From positions 1-23,099 of the forward strand of contig JAVBOA010000049.1 of NCBI GenBank assembly GCA_031551135.1: 23,099 nt of DNA. The letters run 5' to 3'. This document shows positions 6,700-14,971 of the stretch, in pieces; the first letter of the stretch is position 1; each line of letters starts with the position of its first letter. A program made the translations under genes and the position numbers. Below the pieces are notes generated by a model. It did no database searches. It worked only from the letters and a program-made list of their open reading frames with translations, and was not told the DNA's origin. Source of the stretch: JAITVM01 sp031551135 (lineage in GTDB: Bacteria > Bacillota > Clostridia > Lachnospirales > JAITVM01).

Positions 6700-7584
6700 A
6701 TGATTAGATCAATGACAGGATATGGCAGAGGCGAAGCTTTTTTGTATGAAAGGAAATTTGTGGTAGAGGTAAAATCCGTAAACCACAGATACCACGACTT
6801 ATCCATAAAAATGCCAAAAATACTGAATGCGTTTGAGGATAAAATCAGAAAAATAATTTCTCAAAGTATTTCGCGCGGAAAAATTGATGTTTATATAAAT
6901 TTTCAATCATTTTCAAAAAAAGATTTAAAAATTGTTTTTAACGAAACTTTGGCAGATGCTTATGTTGAGCAATTAAATTTAATTTCTAAAAAATATAACT
7001 GTGAGAATTATTCAATTCTTGAGCATATTTTAAATTTCGATGGTGTTTTAAATGCAGAAAATTCAGTGACAGATGAAAGCCTGAGCGAAGTCTGGGAGAC
7101 TTTGGAGCTTGCGCTTCAAAACGCTGTAAAACAATCGATTGTTATGCGTGAAACCGAAGGTTTAGCGCTTAAAAATGATATATTAACCAAATCAAATTTA
7201 ATTTACGAACTTACAGAACAAATTAAACAAAAATATCCCGATGTTATTGACGAATATAGACAAAAGCTTGAGACAAAAGTGAAAGAGGCTTTGGAGTCCA
7301 CTATTTTTGACGAAAACCGAATTTTGACAGAAGTAACGCTTTTTGCAGATAGAGTCTGCGTAGACGAAGAATTGACAAGATTATTCAGCCACATCAGTCA
7401 GTTAAACGAAATTTTGGAAAATGGCGGTATTATCGGCAGAAAATTAGATTTTTTGATACAGGAGTTTAACCGCGAGGTAAACACTATCGGTTCGAAATCA
7501 AACGACGTTTTTATTACAAAAAGAGTTGTGGATTTGAAATCCGAAATCGAAAAAATCAGGGAACAAGTACAAAATATTGAGTAA
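6700..7584 (+). CDS. yicC: YicC family endoribonuclease-like protein
   Basis: 294 residues, the usual family length. It begins IRSMTGYGRGEA, the hallmark of the YicC N-terminal domain, and ends with the DUF1732 region containing REVNTIGSKSNDVFITKRVVDLKSEIEK in pieces (about residues 255-294). E. coli YicC is linked to stationary-phase survival and RNA turnover, and related proteins form ribonuclease assemblies; the role here is inferred from that. I chose the ATG at 6700, nine bases after GAGG, over the GTG at 6679. It is the first gene of a run with remA, gmk and rpoZ, an arrangement common in Bacillota. A mini family A repeat begins on its stop codon. Confidence 0.93.
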   Translation: MIRSMTGYGRGEAFLYERKFVVEVKSVNHRYHDLSIKMPKILNAFEDKIRKIISQSISRGKIDVYINFQSFSKKDLKIVFNETLADAYVEQLNLISKKYNCENYSILEHILNFDGVLNAENSVTDESLSEVWETLELALQNAVKQSIVMRETEGLALKNDILTKSNLIYELTEQIKQKYPDVIDEYRQKLETKVKEALESTIFDENRILTEVTLFADRVCVDEELTRLFSHISQLNEILENGGIIGRKLDFLIQEFNREVNTIGSKSNDVFITKRVVDLKSEIEKIREQVQNIE

Positions 7585-7607
7585 TACTATTAGAATCAAA
7601 ATAGTAT
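7584..7607. repeat. Mini inverted repeat made of family A ends
   Basis: ATACTATT (7584-7591) and AATAGTAT (7600-7607) pair perfectly around eight bases. The repeat begins on the last base of the yicC stop codon and lies in the 86-base gap before remA. Confidence 0.65.
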
Positions 7608-7670
7608 AAATTATATTTTTTCTGTTTACAAAAGCTTTGCAATCGAGCTTTTTTTCGAAAGGAAAATGAA

Positions 7671-7949
7671 ATGGATTTAAGATTTATTAATATTGGTTTT
7701 GGAAATCAGGTTCAAGCAAATAGAATTATATCTATCATCAGCCCAGAATCTGCCCCTATTAAAAGAGTTATTACAGAAGCCAGAGAAGAAAAAGTTTTGG
7801 TAGACGCAACTTTCGGCAGGCGTACACGTTCGGTAATTGTAACTGACAGCGGTCATGTTATACTTTCCAGTATACAACCCGACACTATCGCTTCCAGAAT
7901 AAACGGTAAAAATATAGCTGAGGTTTTTGAAAATGACTTGGATGATTAG
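7671..7949 (+). CDS. remA: RemA-like DNA-binding regulator (DUF370)
   Basis: 92 residues and a clear match by eye to the RemA/YlzA family: FINIGFGNQVQANRIISIIS at the N-terminus, then KRVITEAREEK, FGRRTRSVIVTDSGHVILSS. In Bacillus subtilis RemA is a small oligomeric DNA-binding protein that activates biofilm matrix operons. Here the targets are unknown. AAAGGAAAATGAA precedes the ATG. The place between yicC and gmk is the conserved one for this family, which supports the call. The gmk start is 16 bases downstream, so the two are almost certainly cotranscribed. Confidence 0.93.
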   Translation: MDLRFINIGFGNQVQANRIISIISPESAPIKRVITEAREEKVLVDATFGRRTRSVIVTDSGHVILSSIQPDTIASRINGKNIAEVFENDLDD

Positions 7950-7965
7950 TGAAAGAGGTTTCTAA

Positions 7966-8586
7966 ATGCACAGCACAGGTATGTTGATAATAATATCGGG
8001 ACCTTCGGGCTCCGGAAAAGGCACTGTAGTAAGCAGATTAAAAGATCCTGAAATCGATTACGCATTATCTATTTCTATGACAACCCGTAATAAACGCCCC
8101 GGCGAAGTTCATGGAGTTGACTATTTTTTTTGCGACGAAGAAGAGTTTAAACAAAGAAGAAATAACAACGAACTTTTGGAACATGCCGTTTTTTGCGGAA
8201 ATCTTTACGGTACTCCGCGTGCGTATGTTGAAGAACAGATTGATTTAGGCAAAGCTGTTATACTAGAAATCGATGTAAACGGTGCGCTTCAAGTAAAAGC
8301 AAAATTTCATGAAGCAATCCTTATTTTCCTGATACCTCCAACTTTTGAAGAACTTGCTTGCCGGCTTAAAAACAGAAATACAGAATCACAAGAGACTATA
8401 AATGATAGGCTAAGACGTGCTAAAGATGAAACAAAACTAATAGATAAATATGATTATTTGGTATTAAATGATGAGGTTGAATTCGCTGTTAATAAAATAA
8501 ACTGCATTGTAAAATCAGAATATTTAAAACCTTGCAGAAATAAAATTTTTATTGACAGTTTATTGCATGCTAACAGTAAAGTTTAA
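7966..8586 (+). CDS. gmk: Guanylate kinase
   Basis: Phosphorylates GMP to GDP with ATP in the cytoplasm, an essential nucleotide step. 206 residues, the typical length. The P-loop is SGPSGSGKGT (11-20). The GMP-binding region shows SMTTRNKRPGEVHGVDYFF (residues about 37-55), and ILEIDVNGALQVK supplies the usual D-x-x-G-A-x-Q element. The ATG follows AAAGAGG. It lies between remA and rpoZ as in many Bacillota. Nothing unusual was seen. Confidence 0.96.
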   Translation: MHSTGMLIIISGPSGSGKGTVVSRLKDPEIDYALSISMTTRNKRPGEVHGVDYFFCDEEEFKQRRNNNELLEHAVFCGNLYGTPRAYVEEQIDLGKAVILEIDVNGALQVKAKFHEAILIFLIPPTFEELACRLKNRNTESQETINDRLRRAKDETKLIDKYDYLVLNDEVEFAVNKINCIVKSEYLKPCRNKIFIDSLLHANSKV

Positions 8587-8655
8587 ATATAATAAATGTA
8601 CCCGAAATCTAATCTTTTGTCACTATGACTAAAGTTTTGTTAAAGGAGAAAAATA

Positions 8656-8928
8656 ATGCTAAGACCATCTTATTCTGATTTAATTGAGGAATTATCAAAA
8701 AACGAAAAAATTGAGTCCAATGTTTCCAGCCGTTATACTATTGTAATCGCCGCCGCAAAACGCGCAAGAATGCTTATCGACGGCGCAGAGCCGCTTTCTG
8801 TCGGGAATATCGATAAAGCCGTTTCGCTTGCCGTTAAGGAATTGTACGACGGACATATAAAAGTATTGGCTGTTCAAGGCAATAATCTATATGAAGATAC
8901 AGAAGACGACACGGAAATTTTTTCTTAA
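8656..8928 (+). CDS. rpoZ: RNA polymerase omega subunit
   Basis: 90 residues with the conserved core SSRYTIVIAAAKRARMLID followed by KAVSLAVKELYDGHI (about residues 25-75). Omega helps assembly and stability of RNA polymerase by holding the beta-prime subunit. A strong AAAGGAG site precedes the ATG. The 69-base gap after gmk carries a small near-palindrome around CTTTTGTCA/TGACTAAAG. It is the last gene of the housekeeping run: a long terminator-like hairpin lies at 9013-9051. Confidence 0.95.
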   Translation: MLRPSYSDLIEELSKNEKIESNVSSRYTIVIAAAKRARMLIDGAEPLSVGNIDKAVSLAVKELYDGHIKVLAVQGNNLYEDTEDDTEIFS

Positions 8929-8949
8929 AATTAATCCGTCAGACTTTTG

Positions 8950-8984
8950 CTATTTCCTTTCTCAAGTTATGAAAATGGAAATAG
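8950..8984. repeat. Degenerate short relative of family A
   Basis: CTATTTCC (8950-8957) pairs with GGAAATAG (8977-8984), and the right side continues as GGAAATAGTATCAAT, identical to the end of the element at 3595-3610. The left end lacks the outer TA. It lies 20 bases after the rpoZ stop. Confidence 0.6.
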
Positions 8985-9012
8985 TATCAATTTAGAAATT
9001 ATAAAATTTTAG

Positions 9013-9051
9013 GCGTGTTTAGAAAATACCGAAGCTTGTTTTCAAACACGC
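9013..9051 (+). terminator. Terminator of the yicC-rpoZ run
   Basis: GCGTGTTT then GAAAA (9013-9026, with one bulged A) pairs with TTTTC then AAACACGC (9039-9051) around a 12-base loop, followed by TTTATATTT. Its position 85 bases after rpoZ and before the cassette fits an operon end. Confidence 0.75.
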
Positions 9052-9066
9052 TTTATATTTCGTTTA

Positions 9067-9177
9067 TACTATTTTCATTATTAAGGATAGAAAAAAATAT
9101 TTCATTTCACGCCTGAAGCATGCGTGAAACGCTCCGCTGTGAAAAATTTTTTTCTACTTATCAAAATGAAAATAGTA
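9067..9177 (-). repeat. MITE-like palindromic repeat, family A copy 3
   Basis: Ends TACTATTTTC (9067-9076) and GAAAATAGTA (9168-9177). It has the same orientation as the copy at 6282. The inner stem reads TTTCACGC...GCGTGAAA where the other three copies read TTTCGCGC...GCGCGAAA: both sides changed so the pair stays intact. It separates the housekeeping run from the glycan cassette. Confidence 0.9.
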
Positions 9178-9422
9178 TTAATCAAAAAAATATAACAATT
9201 CCGTTTGACTTGCTATATAAGAATTTGATTTTTTACAAATACTATTTATAGATTAATCCGGCTTTTCAAAGTAAATTTGAGGCCGTGAACAAAAACTAAA
9301 GCATAAATTTATGTTTTCCTGAAGGTTGACAATTTTTAAATATTTATAAAAATATGCGTGCAAAAGCAAAACAATTGCGCGTATAACAGCCAAAGGAGAA
9401 CTAAAAAAATAGAAAGGAAAGT
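9178..9422 (+). other. Gene-free leader region before the FkbM gene
   Basis: An AT-rich gap without a gene. TTGACA at 9326-9331 is a perfect -35 box, but no convincing -10 box stands 16-18 bases downstream (AAAATA is the best), so a promoter here is only possible. An AAAGGAGA sequence (about 9393-9400) looks like a ribosome binding site with no start codon after it. Confidence 0.3.
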
Positions 9423-9446
9423 ATGGTTATAGGCCATACAAGGTAA
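9423..9446 (+). CDS. Possible seven-codon upstream reading frame (MVIGHTR)
   Basis: ATG GTT ATA GGC CAT ACA AGG TAA follows AAAGGAAAGT and ends two bases before the FkbM start codon. Its AGG/TAA forms the only ribosome-binding-like sequence for the next gene. GTATGG (9421-9426) and CCATAC (9434-9439) also pair as a hairpin over it. It could couple or attenuate translation of the cassette. It is very short and could be chance. Confidence 0.3.
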   Translation: MVIGHTR

Positions 9447-9448
9447 TT

Positions 9449-10576
9449 ATGAATAGTTTTAAGGAAGCTTACAACGATATTGTAAAGCAATATAATTCCG
9501 GGGAACATCTAAGAGAATTAAACGATTTAAAAACAAGGCTTAAAAGCCGTCCGGTCATTTTATACGGACTTGGTTTTTTCGGTGCTGTTGCAGTTAATAA
9601 TTTCGCTTTGCATGGTATCGAAGTTAAATGCTTTTGCGATAGCTTCAAAACCGGAACAGATGCCGAAACAAATCTCCCGATTATTTCTCCGGAAGTACTT
9701 CAAAGTGAGTACGCCAATGCCAATGTTGTCATAACAGTTGCCGCTCCCGCAACTCATAAAACAGTTTATGAGTATGTACTTTCACTTGGTTTTGATAAAA
9801 ATCAAGTATTTATTTTTGATTCCGCATATAAGTTCTTTAAAAAATCACGAGTGGAAGTTACCAATTTGACACTTGACGAAATGAAGCAATATATTGATGG
9901 ATATGAATGGATTTATAGTCTAATTTCGGATTCACGGAAAGTTATATTGGATACTATCAGAGGCTATCTCTTTAATGATGTTTTTGAATACACGAATCCA
10001 AGCAAAATATATTTTCCTCGCGAAATCGAACTTACTGACAATGAAATTTTCGTAGATGCAGGACTGTATACCGGCGATACCACAGAAGCTTTTATTTCGC
10101 AAACCAAGGGCGAATATAAGCGTATACTGGGTTTTGATATAGATGAAAATAATTTATCTATTGCCAGAAAAAATTTGTCCAAATATAAAAATATAGAAAT
10201 TATAGGAAAAGGCTTATGGAGTAAAGAATGTGAGCTGAAAGCCGAAATAGGCATAACGGCGGGCAGTAATGTAAATGAAAGTGCTTCAACATCTGTACCG
10301 CTCGTGGCTCTGGATGAAGTCTTTAAAGACCATTCACCAAACGACTACCCTACTTTTATAAAAATGGATATCGAAGGTTCTGAACAGGAAGCGATAATTG
10401 GAGCTGAAAAAATTATCAAAGCTGCTTCTCCTAAAATCGCCGCATGTACTTATCATAAACCGGAAGATATTTATAAAATACCGGAGCTTTTATACAAAAT
10501 GGAGCTTGGTTATAAATTTATGCTGAAACATTATTCGCCATATACTTGGGATACTGTGCTTTATGCATATATATAA
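9449..10576 (+). CDS. FkbM family methyltransferase with N-terminal Rossmann-like domain
   Basis: 375 residues in two parts. The N-terminal part (about 30-130) looks like a nucleotide-binding Rossmann unit: VILYGLGFFGAVAV (36-49), CFCDS (61-65) and VVITVAAP. The C-terminal part (about 180-375) is an FkbM-type SAM-dependent methyltransferase: FVDAGLYTGDTT (201-212) as the SAM motif, ILGFDID, FIKMDIEGSEQEAI (303-316) and TYHKPEDIYKIPELL. FkbM enzymes O-methylate sugars or polyketides; beside a glycosyltransferase, a sugar or glycan target is the natural guess. It leads a three-gene set with the radical SAM gene 11 bases downstream. A seven-codon frame and a small hairpin lie at its start. Exact substrate unknown. 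Confidence 0.88.
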   Translation: MNSFKEAYNDIVKQYNSGEHLRELNDLKTRLKSRPVILYGLGFFGAVAVNNFALHGIEVKCFCDSFKTGTDAETNLPIISPEVLQSEYANANVVITVAAPATHKTVYEYVLSLGFDKNQVFIFDSAYKFFKKSRVEVTNLTLDEMKQYIDGYEWIYSLISDSRKVILDTIRGYLFNDVFEYTNPSKIYFPREIELTDNEIFVDAGLYTGDTTEAFISQTKGEYKRILGFDIDENNLSIARKNLSKYKNIEIIGKGLWSKECELKAEIGITAGSNVNESASTSVPLVALDEVFKDHSPNDYPTFIKMDIEGSEQEAIIGAEKIIKAASPKIAACTYHKPEDIYKIPELLYKMELGYKFMLKHYSPYTWDTVLYAYI

Positions 10577-10587
10577 GGAGGGTAATT

Positions 10588-11388
10588 ATGTCTGAACCTA
10601 TAGAACTCAGGCGTTTGACGATAATGCCGACGCTGAAATGCACACTTAAATGTAAACTTTGCTGCAATTATATGACAATGTTTGAAAATCCTAAACATGT
10701 ACCGGTTGAAGAAATAATTCACGATATTGACCGTGTTTTTAAATTAGTTGATTATACCGAATGGCTGCAATTGGTTGGTGGAGAAATATTTATGCGCCGC
10801 GATTTATGGAAAATATTCGACCATTGCTTGAAATATAAAGATAAATTTCAAAAACTTATCCTCATTACAAATGCAACTTTGCTCCCAAGCAAAGAAGATT
10901 TAGAAGTATTGAAAAAATATAAAGACGGCGTTCAAGTTCAAATAAGTGATTATGGAAAGCACTCCTATGCTGCAAATGAAATGGCTGAGATTTTTGAAAA
11001 AGAGGGAATTCCATTTGTTATTAAACGCTATCACGGAGATATTCAACATTATAGCGGGTGGGTAGATAATACACATTTTCATGACAGAGGAAAAAACGAT
11101 GAAGATTTGAAAGAACAATTTGAAAATTGCGGACAAGTGATAATGAAGAACTTTCATATGTACAATGGCAAACTTCATGGCTGTGCACGTTCGCTGATGG
11201 CCACTACACTCGGAAAAATCGAGCCTGCCAGTCGTGATTATATTGACTTAAACGATAATAAAATGTCCAACGAAGAAAAACGCGAGATAATCAGGCATTT
11301 CAACGATTCTCCAAGAGTATCATGCCGAAGCTGTATCAGCTTTTCAGAGGATGCAGAAAGATTTGCCGCCGCAGAACAAATAAACTAA
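10588..11388 (+). CDS. Radical SAM protein of the glycan-like cassette
   Basis: 266 residues from the ATG at 10588, preceded by a near-perfect AAGGAGGG site; a longer in-frame start lies inside the FkbM gene and is unlikely. The radical SAM cluster motif is C18-x3-C22-x2-C25 within KCTLKCKLCC. LVGGEIFMR (62-70) gives the GGE motif that binds SAM, and LILITNATLL follows as a core strand. Later cysteines (ENCGQ, LHGCARS, SCRSC) could bind a second cluster as in SPASM-type proteins, but the region is short. The reaction cannot be told. The gene lies between a methyltransferase and a glycosyltransferase, which suggests modification of a sugar or carrier in the same pathway. Confidence 0.88.
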   Translation: MSEPIELRRLTIMPTLKCTLKCKLCCNYMTMFENPKHVPVEEIIHDIDRVFKLVDYTEWLQLVGGEIFMRRDLWKIFDHCLKYKDKFQKLILITNATLLPSKEDLEVLKKYKDGVQVQISDYGKHSYAANEMAEIFEKEGIPFVIKRYHGDIQHYSGWVDNTHFHDRGKNDEDLKEQFENCGQVIMKNFHMYNGKLHGCARSLMATTLGKIEPASRDYIDLNDNKMSNEEKREIIRHFNDSPRVSCRSCISFSEDAERFAAAEQIN

Positions 11389-11394
11389 GGATGG

Positions 11395-12357
11395 ATGATT
11401 GTGGATAAAGTAGCAATATTTTTAACTGGATATAACGCACAAGACACAATAAGGGCTTCCATTGAAAGCGTCCTAAATCAAACATATTCAAATTTTAATT
11501 TTTATGTTTGTGACAATGGAAGTAATGACAATACATGGGATATTATAAAAGAATATACTGAAAAGGACAAAAGAATTTTTGCAACTCGTCTTAAAAGGAA
11601 CTTTTACGGCTCATTGATGCATACATTTTATTGGCTTTTCGATAGCCAAAACATTCAATACACACCTTTTCAGCGTAATGAAGCAGAAGATTGGGTTTCC
11701 TTTATTGATGCCGATGACACTTATAGTTTTGACTACCTCGAAAAAATGCTGAACTTTGCTAAAAAGAATTCTCTTGATTTAGCAATCTGCGGATGGGATT
11801 TTGTTCGTCCGAACGAAATAGATATTCGTTCTTTGGAAAATGATATGATTATCGAAAAAAAAGATTTTTCTGATTTATTGCCTATTTATGATAAATTTAT
11901 GGGACCATTATGGAATAAACTTGTTTCCTACAAATTGTTTGCTCAGCATATTGATTATTTTGAATATGAACACGCAAAACTATTTACGGAAGGTGTTTTC
12001 TCTTACGGAGCTGATACCTGTTTTAATTATATTTTACTTTCCTGCCTTGAAAAATTCGGGATATTGAGTGAGTCTCTATACAAGTATAATATTTTTGACA
12101 ACTCGGTTTCTCGGAAAAAATTTGAGCCAATGCGGATAGTTTCAGACAGATGGCTTGCAAAATGCCGTTTCGACTTTTTGCATAGAATCGGCTCGGATAT
12201 TAGTAAAACAAATAGAGACTTTATCCTAAACATTTATCATAAATCAACTATGGCAACAATCAATCTAATTAATAAATCAGATTTAGAACCAATGGATCGG
12301 CTAAAATATTTGTATGAAATTTTCAAAAGCGAATATATGAAACAAAGTTTTGAATGA
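11395..12357 (+). CDS. Family 2 glycosyltransferase
   Basis: 320 residues with a GT-A fold of family 2: KVAIFLTGYNAQDTIRASIES (5-25), SVLNQTYSNF, VCDNGSNDNTW (38-48) and the metal-binding FIDADDTY (103-110). No membrane segment is evident, so it should act on the cytoplasmic face. The likely start is the ATG at 11395; a GTG at 11401 has better spacing from AAGGA (11387-11391) and is a real alternative. It begins six bases after the radical SAM stop codon, so the three cassette genes are one transcript. GT2 enzymes build capsule, teichoic acid or glycoprotein sugars; the acceptor is unknown here. Confidence 0.9.
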   Translation: MIVDKVAIFLTGYNAQDTIRASIESVLNQTYSNFNFYVCDNGSNDNTWDIIKEYTEKDKRIFATRLKRNFYGSLMHTFYWLFDSQNIQYTPFQRNEAEDWVSFIDADDTYSFDYLEKMLNFAKKNSLDLAICGWDFVRPNEIDIRSLENDMIIEKKDFSDLLPIYDKFMGPLWNKLVSYKLFAQHIDYFEYEHAKLFTEGVFSYGADTCFNYILLSCLEKFGILSESLYKYNIFDNSVSRKKFEPMRIVSDRWLAKCRFDFLHRIGSDISKTNRDFILNIYHKSTMATINLINKSDLEPMDRLKYLYEIFKSEYMKQSFE

Positions 12358-12376
12358 AGTTGAATAACCGTTAATA

Positions 12377-12445
12377 TCAAAGCAGTTTTATTTTTCTTGA
12401 TTTTAAAAGCTGAAAATAAATTATAAGTAAAATGAAACTGCTATA
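12377..12445. repeat. Short inverted-repeat element, family C copy 2
   Basis: CAAAGCAGTTTTATTTTTCTT (12378-12398) is largely complementary to AAGTAAAATGAAACTGCTATA (12425-12445). The right end is identical over 17 bases to the copy at 3461-3477. It fills most of the gap between the cassette and priA. Confidence 0.7.
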
Positions 12446-12474
12446 TTTATCCACGCGTAGATTGAAGGTGTTTT

Positions 12475-14895
12475 ATGAAAAAATACGCTGAATTAATTAT
12501 TTCAAGAACAACTAAAGAATTAGATAAAAAATTCACATATGGAATTCCCGATGAAATAAGAGAAAAAATCCAAATTGGTATGCGTGTTTGGGTTTCTTTT
12601 GGCAGCGGAAAAAAATCGCAGGCTTTCGTTGTCGGGTTTGTTGATGAAATCGATTTTGACGAATCAAAACTCAAGTATATCGATTTTATAATCGATGAAA
12701 AACCTATTTTCAGCAAAACAATGATTGAACTTGCAAAATGGATGAGAGATAAATATTATACAACTTATGCCGACTGTTTGAAATGCATTATGCCCTCCGG
12801 AATAGACATGAAATCCGAGTATTTTTATTCGGTGACCGACGATTCCATCATTGATAAAAAAACCAAAGCCTTTTTGATTTTAGAATATATCAAAAATAAT
12901 CATAACCTTGTTTCTTTTACGGATTTGGAACAGGAATTCGGAAATATTACATCTTCGATGAATTCATTAGAAAAAAAATCCGCTGTTACAAAAACCGAAA
13001 TCTCCAAAAAATCTGATTATATTATTAATATTAAATATGCGTATTTGAATCATGAAATGTCGGACGAAATCGAGGAATGTATAAATAAAGGCGGAATCCA
13101 AGCGAAAATTCTTTTGCTTTTGCGTGAAAACCGAAATATCTCGATTTCCGACGTTAAATCATGTTTTAATACTTCGCTCTCTCCGATAAATACACTTATC
13201 AAAAAAAATCTGATTTATATAGAAAGTCTCGAAGTCCGAAGAAATATACATCAAATTTATGATGCTGATTATGAAAAACCTGCAATTTTGACCGTTGAAC
13301 AGGTTGATTGCATAAACTATATAAATTCTGTAAAATCAAAAAAACCGATTTTGCTACACGGCGTGACCGGTAGCGGAAAAACCGAAATCTATTTGCGGAT
13401 TATCGAAAACGTATTAAATGATAATAAAAAGGCAATAGTTTTAGTACCCGAAATTTCCTTGACTCCTCAAACAGTCTCACGCTTTGTTTCGAGGTTTAGA
13501 GAAAAAGTTTCGGTTACGCACAGCCGCTTGTCATTCGGTGAGCGTTATGACCAATGGAAAAAAGCCAGAGACGGCGAAATTTCGATTATGATTGGTGCGC
13601 GCTCCGCTATTTTTACGCCTTTCGATAATATCGGCGTAATTATTATTGATGAAGAACACGAAAACACTTATTATTCGGAAACAAACCCAAAATATAATGT
13701 GCATGATATTGCGCTGAAAATCTCCGAACTCACCGGTTGTATGGTTATTTTAGGCACAGCAACCCCCAGCATCAACAGCTATTATAATTATGAAATCGGA
13801 AAATATGATTTGTTTCGTCTGAAAGAGCGTGTAAATAAATCTCTGCCGGAAGTTTCGCTTGTAGATTTGCGCAAGGAATTGGAAAACGGCAACCGTTCTA
13901 TGTTCTCACATGAATTACGTGAGGCTCTGATCGAAAATACAAATAACGGAAAACAATCTATTTTATTTATAAACCGCCGCGGACACTCTACTTTTGTTTC
14001 ATGCAGAAAATGCGGTCATGTTTTGAAATGTGACAACTGTAATGTTAATTATACATATCATATAAATAGCAGGAAATTAATTTGTCACTATTGCTCCAAA
14101 CAAATTGACAACCCCAAAAAATGCCCGAGCTGCGGCTCCGAATATATAAAATATTTTGGAATAGGTACCCAAAAAGTTGAAGAGGAAGTAAAACGGCTTT
14201 TTCCGAATGAAAAAATCCTGCGCATGGATATGGACACGGTTTCGAAAAAACATTCGCATGAGTCAATTTTAAATTCTTTTAAAAATCAGGAAGCCAAAAT
14301 ATTGATCGGTACGCAGATGATTGCAAAAGGTCTGGATTTTCCAAATGTTGCGCTGGTCGGAATCATGGCGGCGGATACTTCGCTTAACACAGGTGATTAC
14401 AGATGCGCTGAAAATACTTTCCAACTTTTGGTACAAGTTTCCGGCAGAGCCGGACGCGCCGAAACAAAAGGAAAAGTCATAATCCAAACCTACACACCCG
14501 AACATTACAGCATTGCTTACGCCAAAACAAATGATTTCAACAGTTTTTATAAAGAGGAAATTTCTTTGCGGAGGCTTATGCTATATCCGCCGTTTACAAA
14601 TATTTTTACGATAGTTTTTATTTCGGTAAACGAAAAAGATATTATTGATAAACTTATCAAATTAGTTCAGATAATGAATTATTACGATAAAAAAGGCCAA
14701 TTTGAAATAATCGGTCCTTCTCCGACTACTGTTTCTAAAATTAAAAACCGTTTCCGTTGGCGTTTAATCGTTAAGGCGATTGATGAGGAAAAACTTAAAG
14801 CATTTGTTTTTTATACTTTAAACAAGCTTGAAAAATATGAAAATTTAAAAAATATCGGAATGAATTTAACACTAAACCCTATCATGATTCAATGA
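12475..14895 (+). CDS. priA: Primosomal replication restart helicase PriA
   Basis: Restarts stalled replication forks by binding forked DNA and loading the primosome. 806 residues: an N-terminal DNA-binding part (KYAELIISRTTKELDKKFTY), then a superfamily 2 helicase with Walker A GVTGSGKTE (296-304), DEEH (392-395), LGTATPS (426-432), and conserved IGTQMIAKGLDFP and QVSGRAGRAE motifs. The eight zinc-binding cysteines are all there (510, 513, 519, 522, 537, 540, 550, 553). GAAGGTG precedes the ATG. It heads priA-def-fmt-lipid kinase. The usual neighbour coaBC is missing upstream, where the glycan cassette and a family C repeat stand instead. Confidence 0.96.
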   Translation: MKKYAELIISRTTKELDKKFTYGIPDEIREKIQIGMRVWVSFGSGKKSQAFVVGFVDEIDFDESKLKYIDFIIDEKPIFSKTMIELAKWMRDKYYTTYADCLKCIMPSGIDMKSEYFYSVTDDSIIDKKTKAFLILEYIKNNHNLVSFTDLEQEFGNITSSMNSLEKKSAVTKTEISKKSDYIINIKYAYLNHEMSDEIEECINKGGIQAKILLLLRENRNISISDVKSCFNTSLSPINTLIKKNLIYIESLEVRRNIHQIYDADYEKPAILTVEQVDCINYINSVKSKKPILLHGVTGSGKTEIYLRIIENVLNDNKKAIVLVPEISLTPQTVSRFVSRFREKVSVTHSRLSFGERYDQWKKARDGEISIMIGARSAIFTPFDNIGVIIIDEEHENTYYSETNPKYNVHDIALKISELTGCMVILGTATPSINSYYNYEIGKYDLFRLKERVNKSLPEVSLVDLRKELENGNRSMFSHELREALIENTNNGKQSILFINRRGHSTFVSCRKCGHVLKCDNCNVNYTYHINSRKLICHYCSKQIDNPKKCPSCGSEYIKYFGIGTQKVEEEVKRLFPNEKILRMDMDTVSKKHSHESILNSFKNQEAKILIGTQMIAKGLDFPNVALVGIMAADTSLNTGDYRCAENTFQLLVQVSGRAGRAETKGKVIIQTYTPEHYSIAYAKTNDFNSFYKEEISLRRLMLYPPFTNIFTIVFISVNEKDIIDKLIKLVQIMNYYDKKGQFEIIGPSPTTVSKIKNRFRWRLIVKAIDEEKLKAFVFYTLNKLEKYENLKNIGMNLTLNPIMIQ

Positions 14896-14971
14896 AATTT
14901 TGATTTTTTTTGCATTCATGTTAATATAGAAAAAAGATTTGCAATATAAAATTTTTAAAGGAAGTGAAAAG

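Noticed and set aside
9393..9415. Gene start after AAAGGAGA
   Set aside because: No ATG, GTG or TTG at the right distance; it runs into TAG and lysine-like A-rich sequence.
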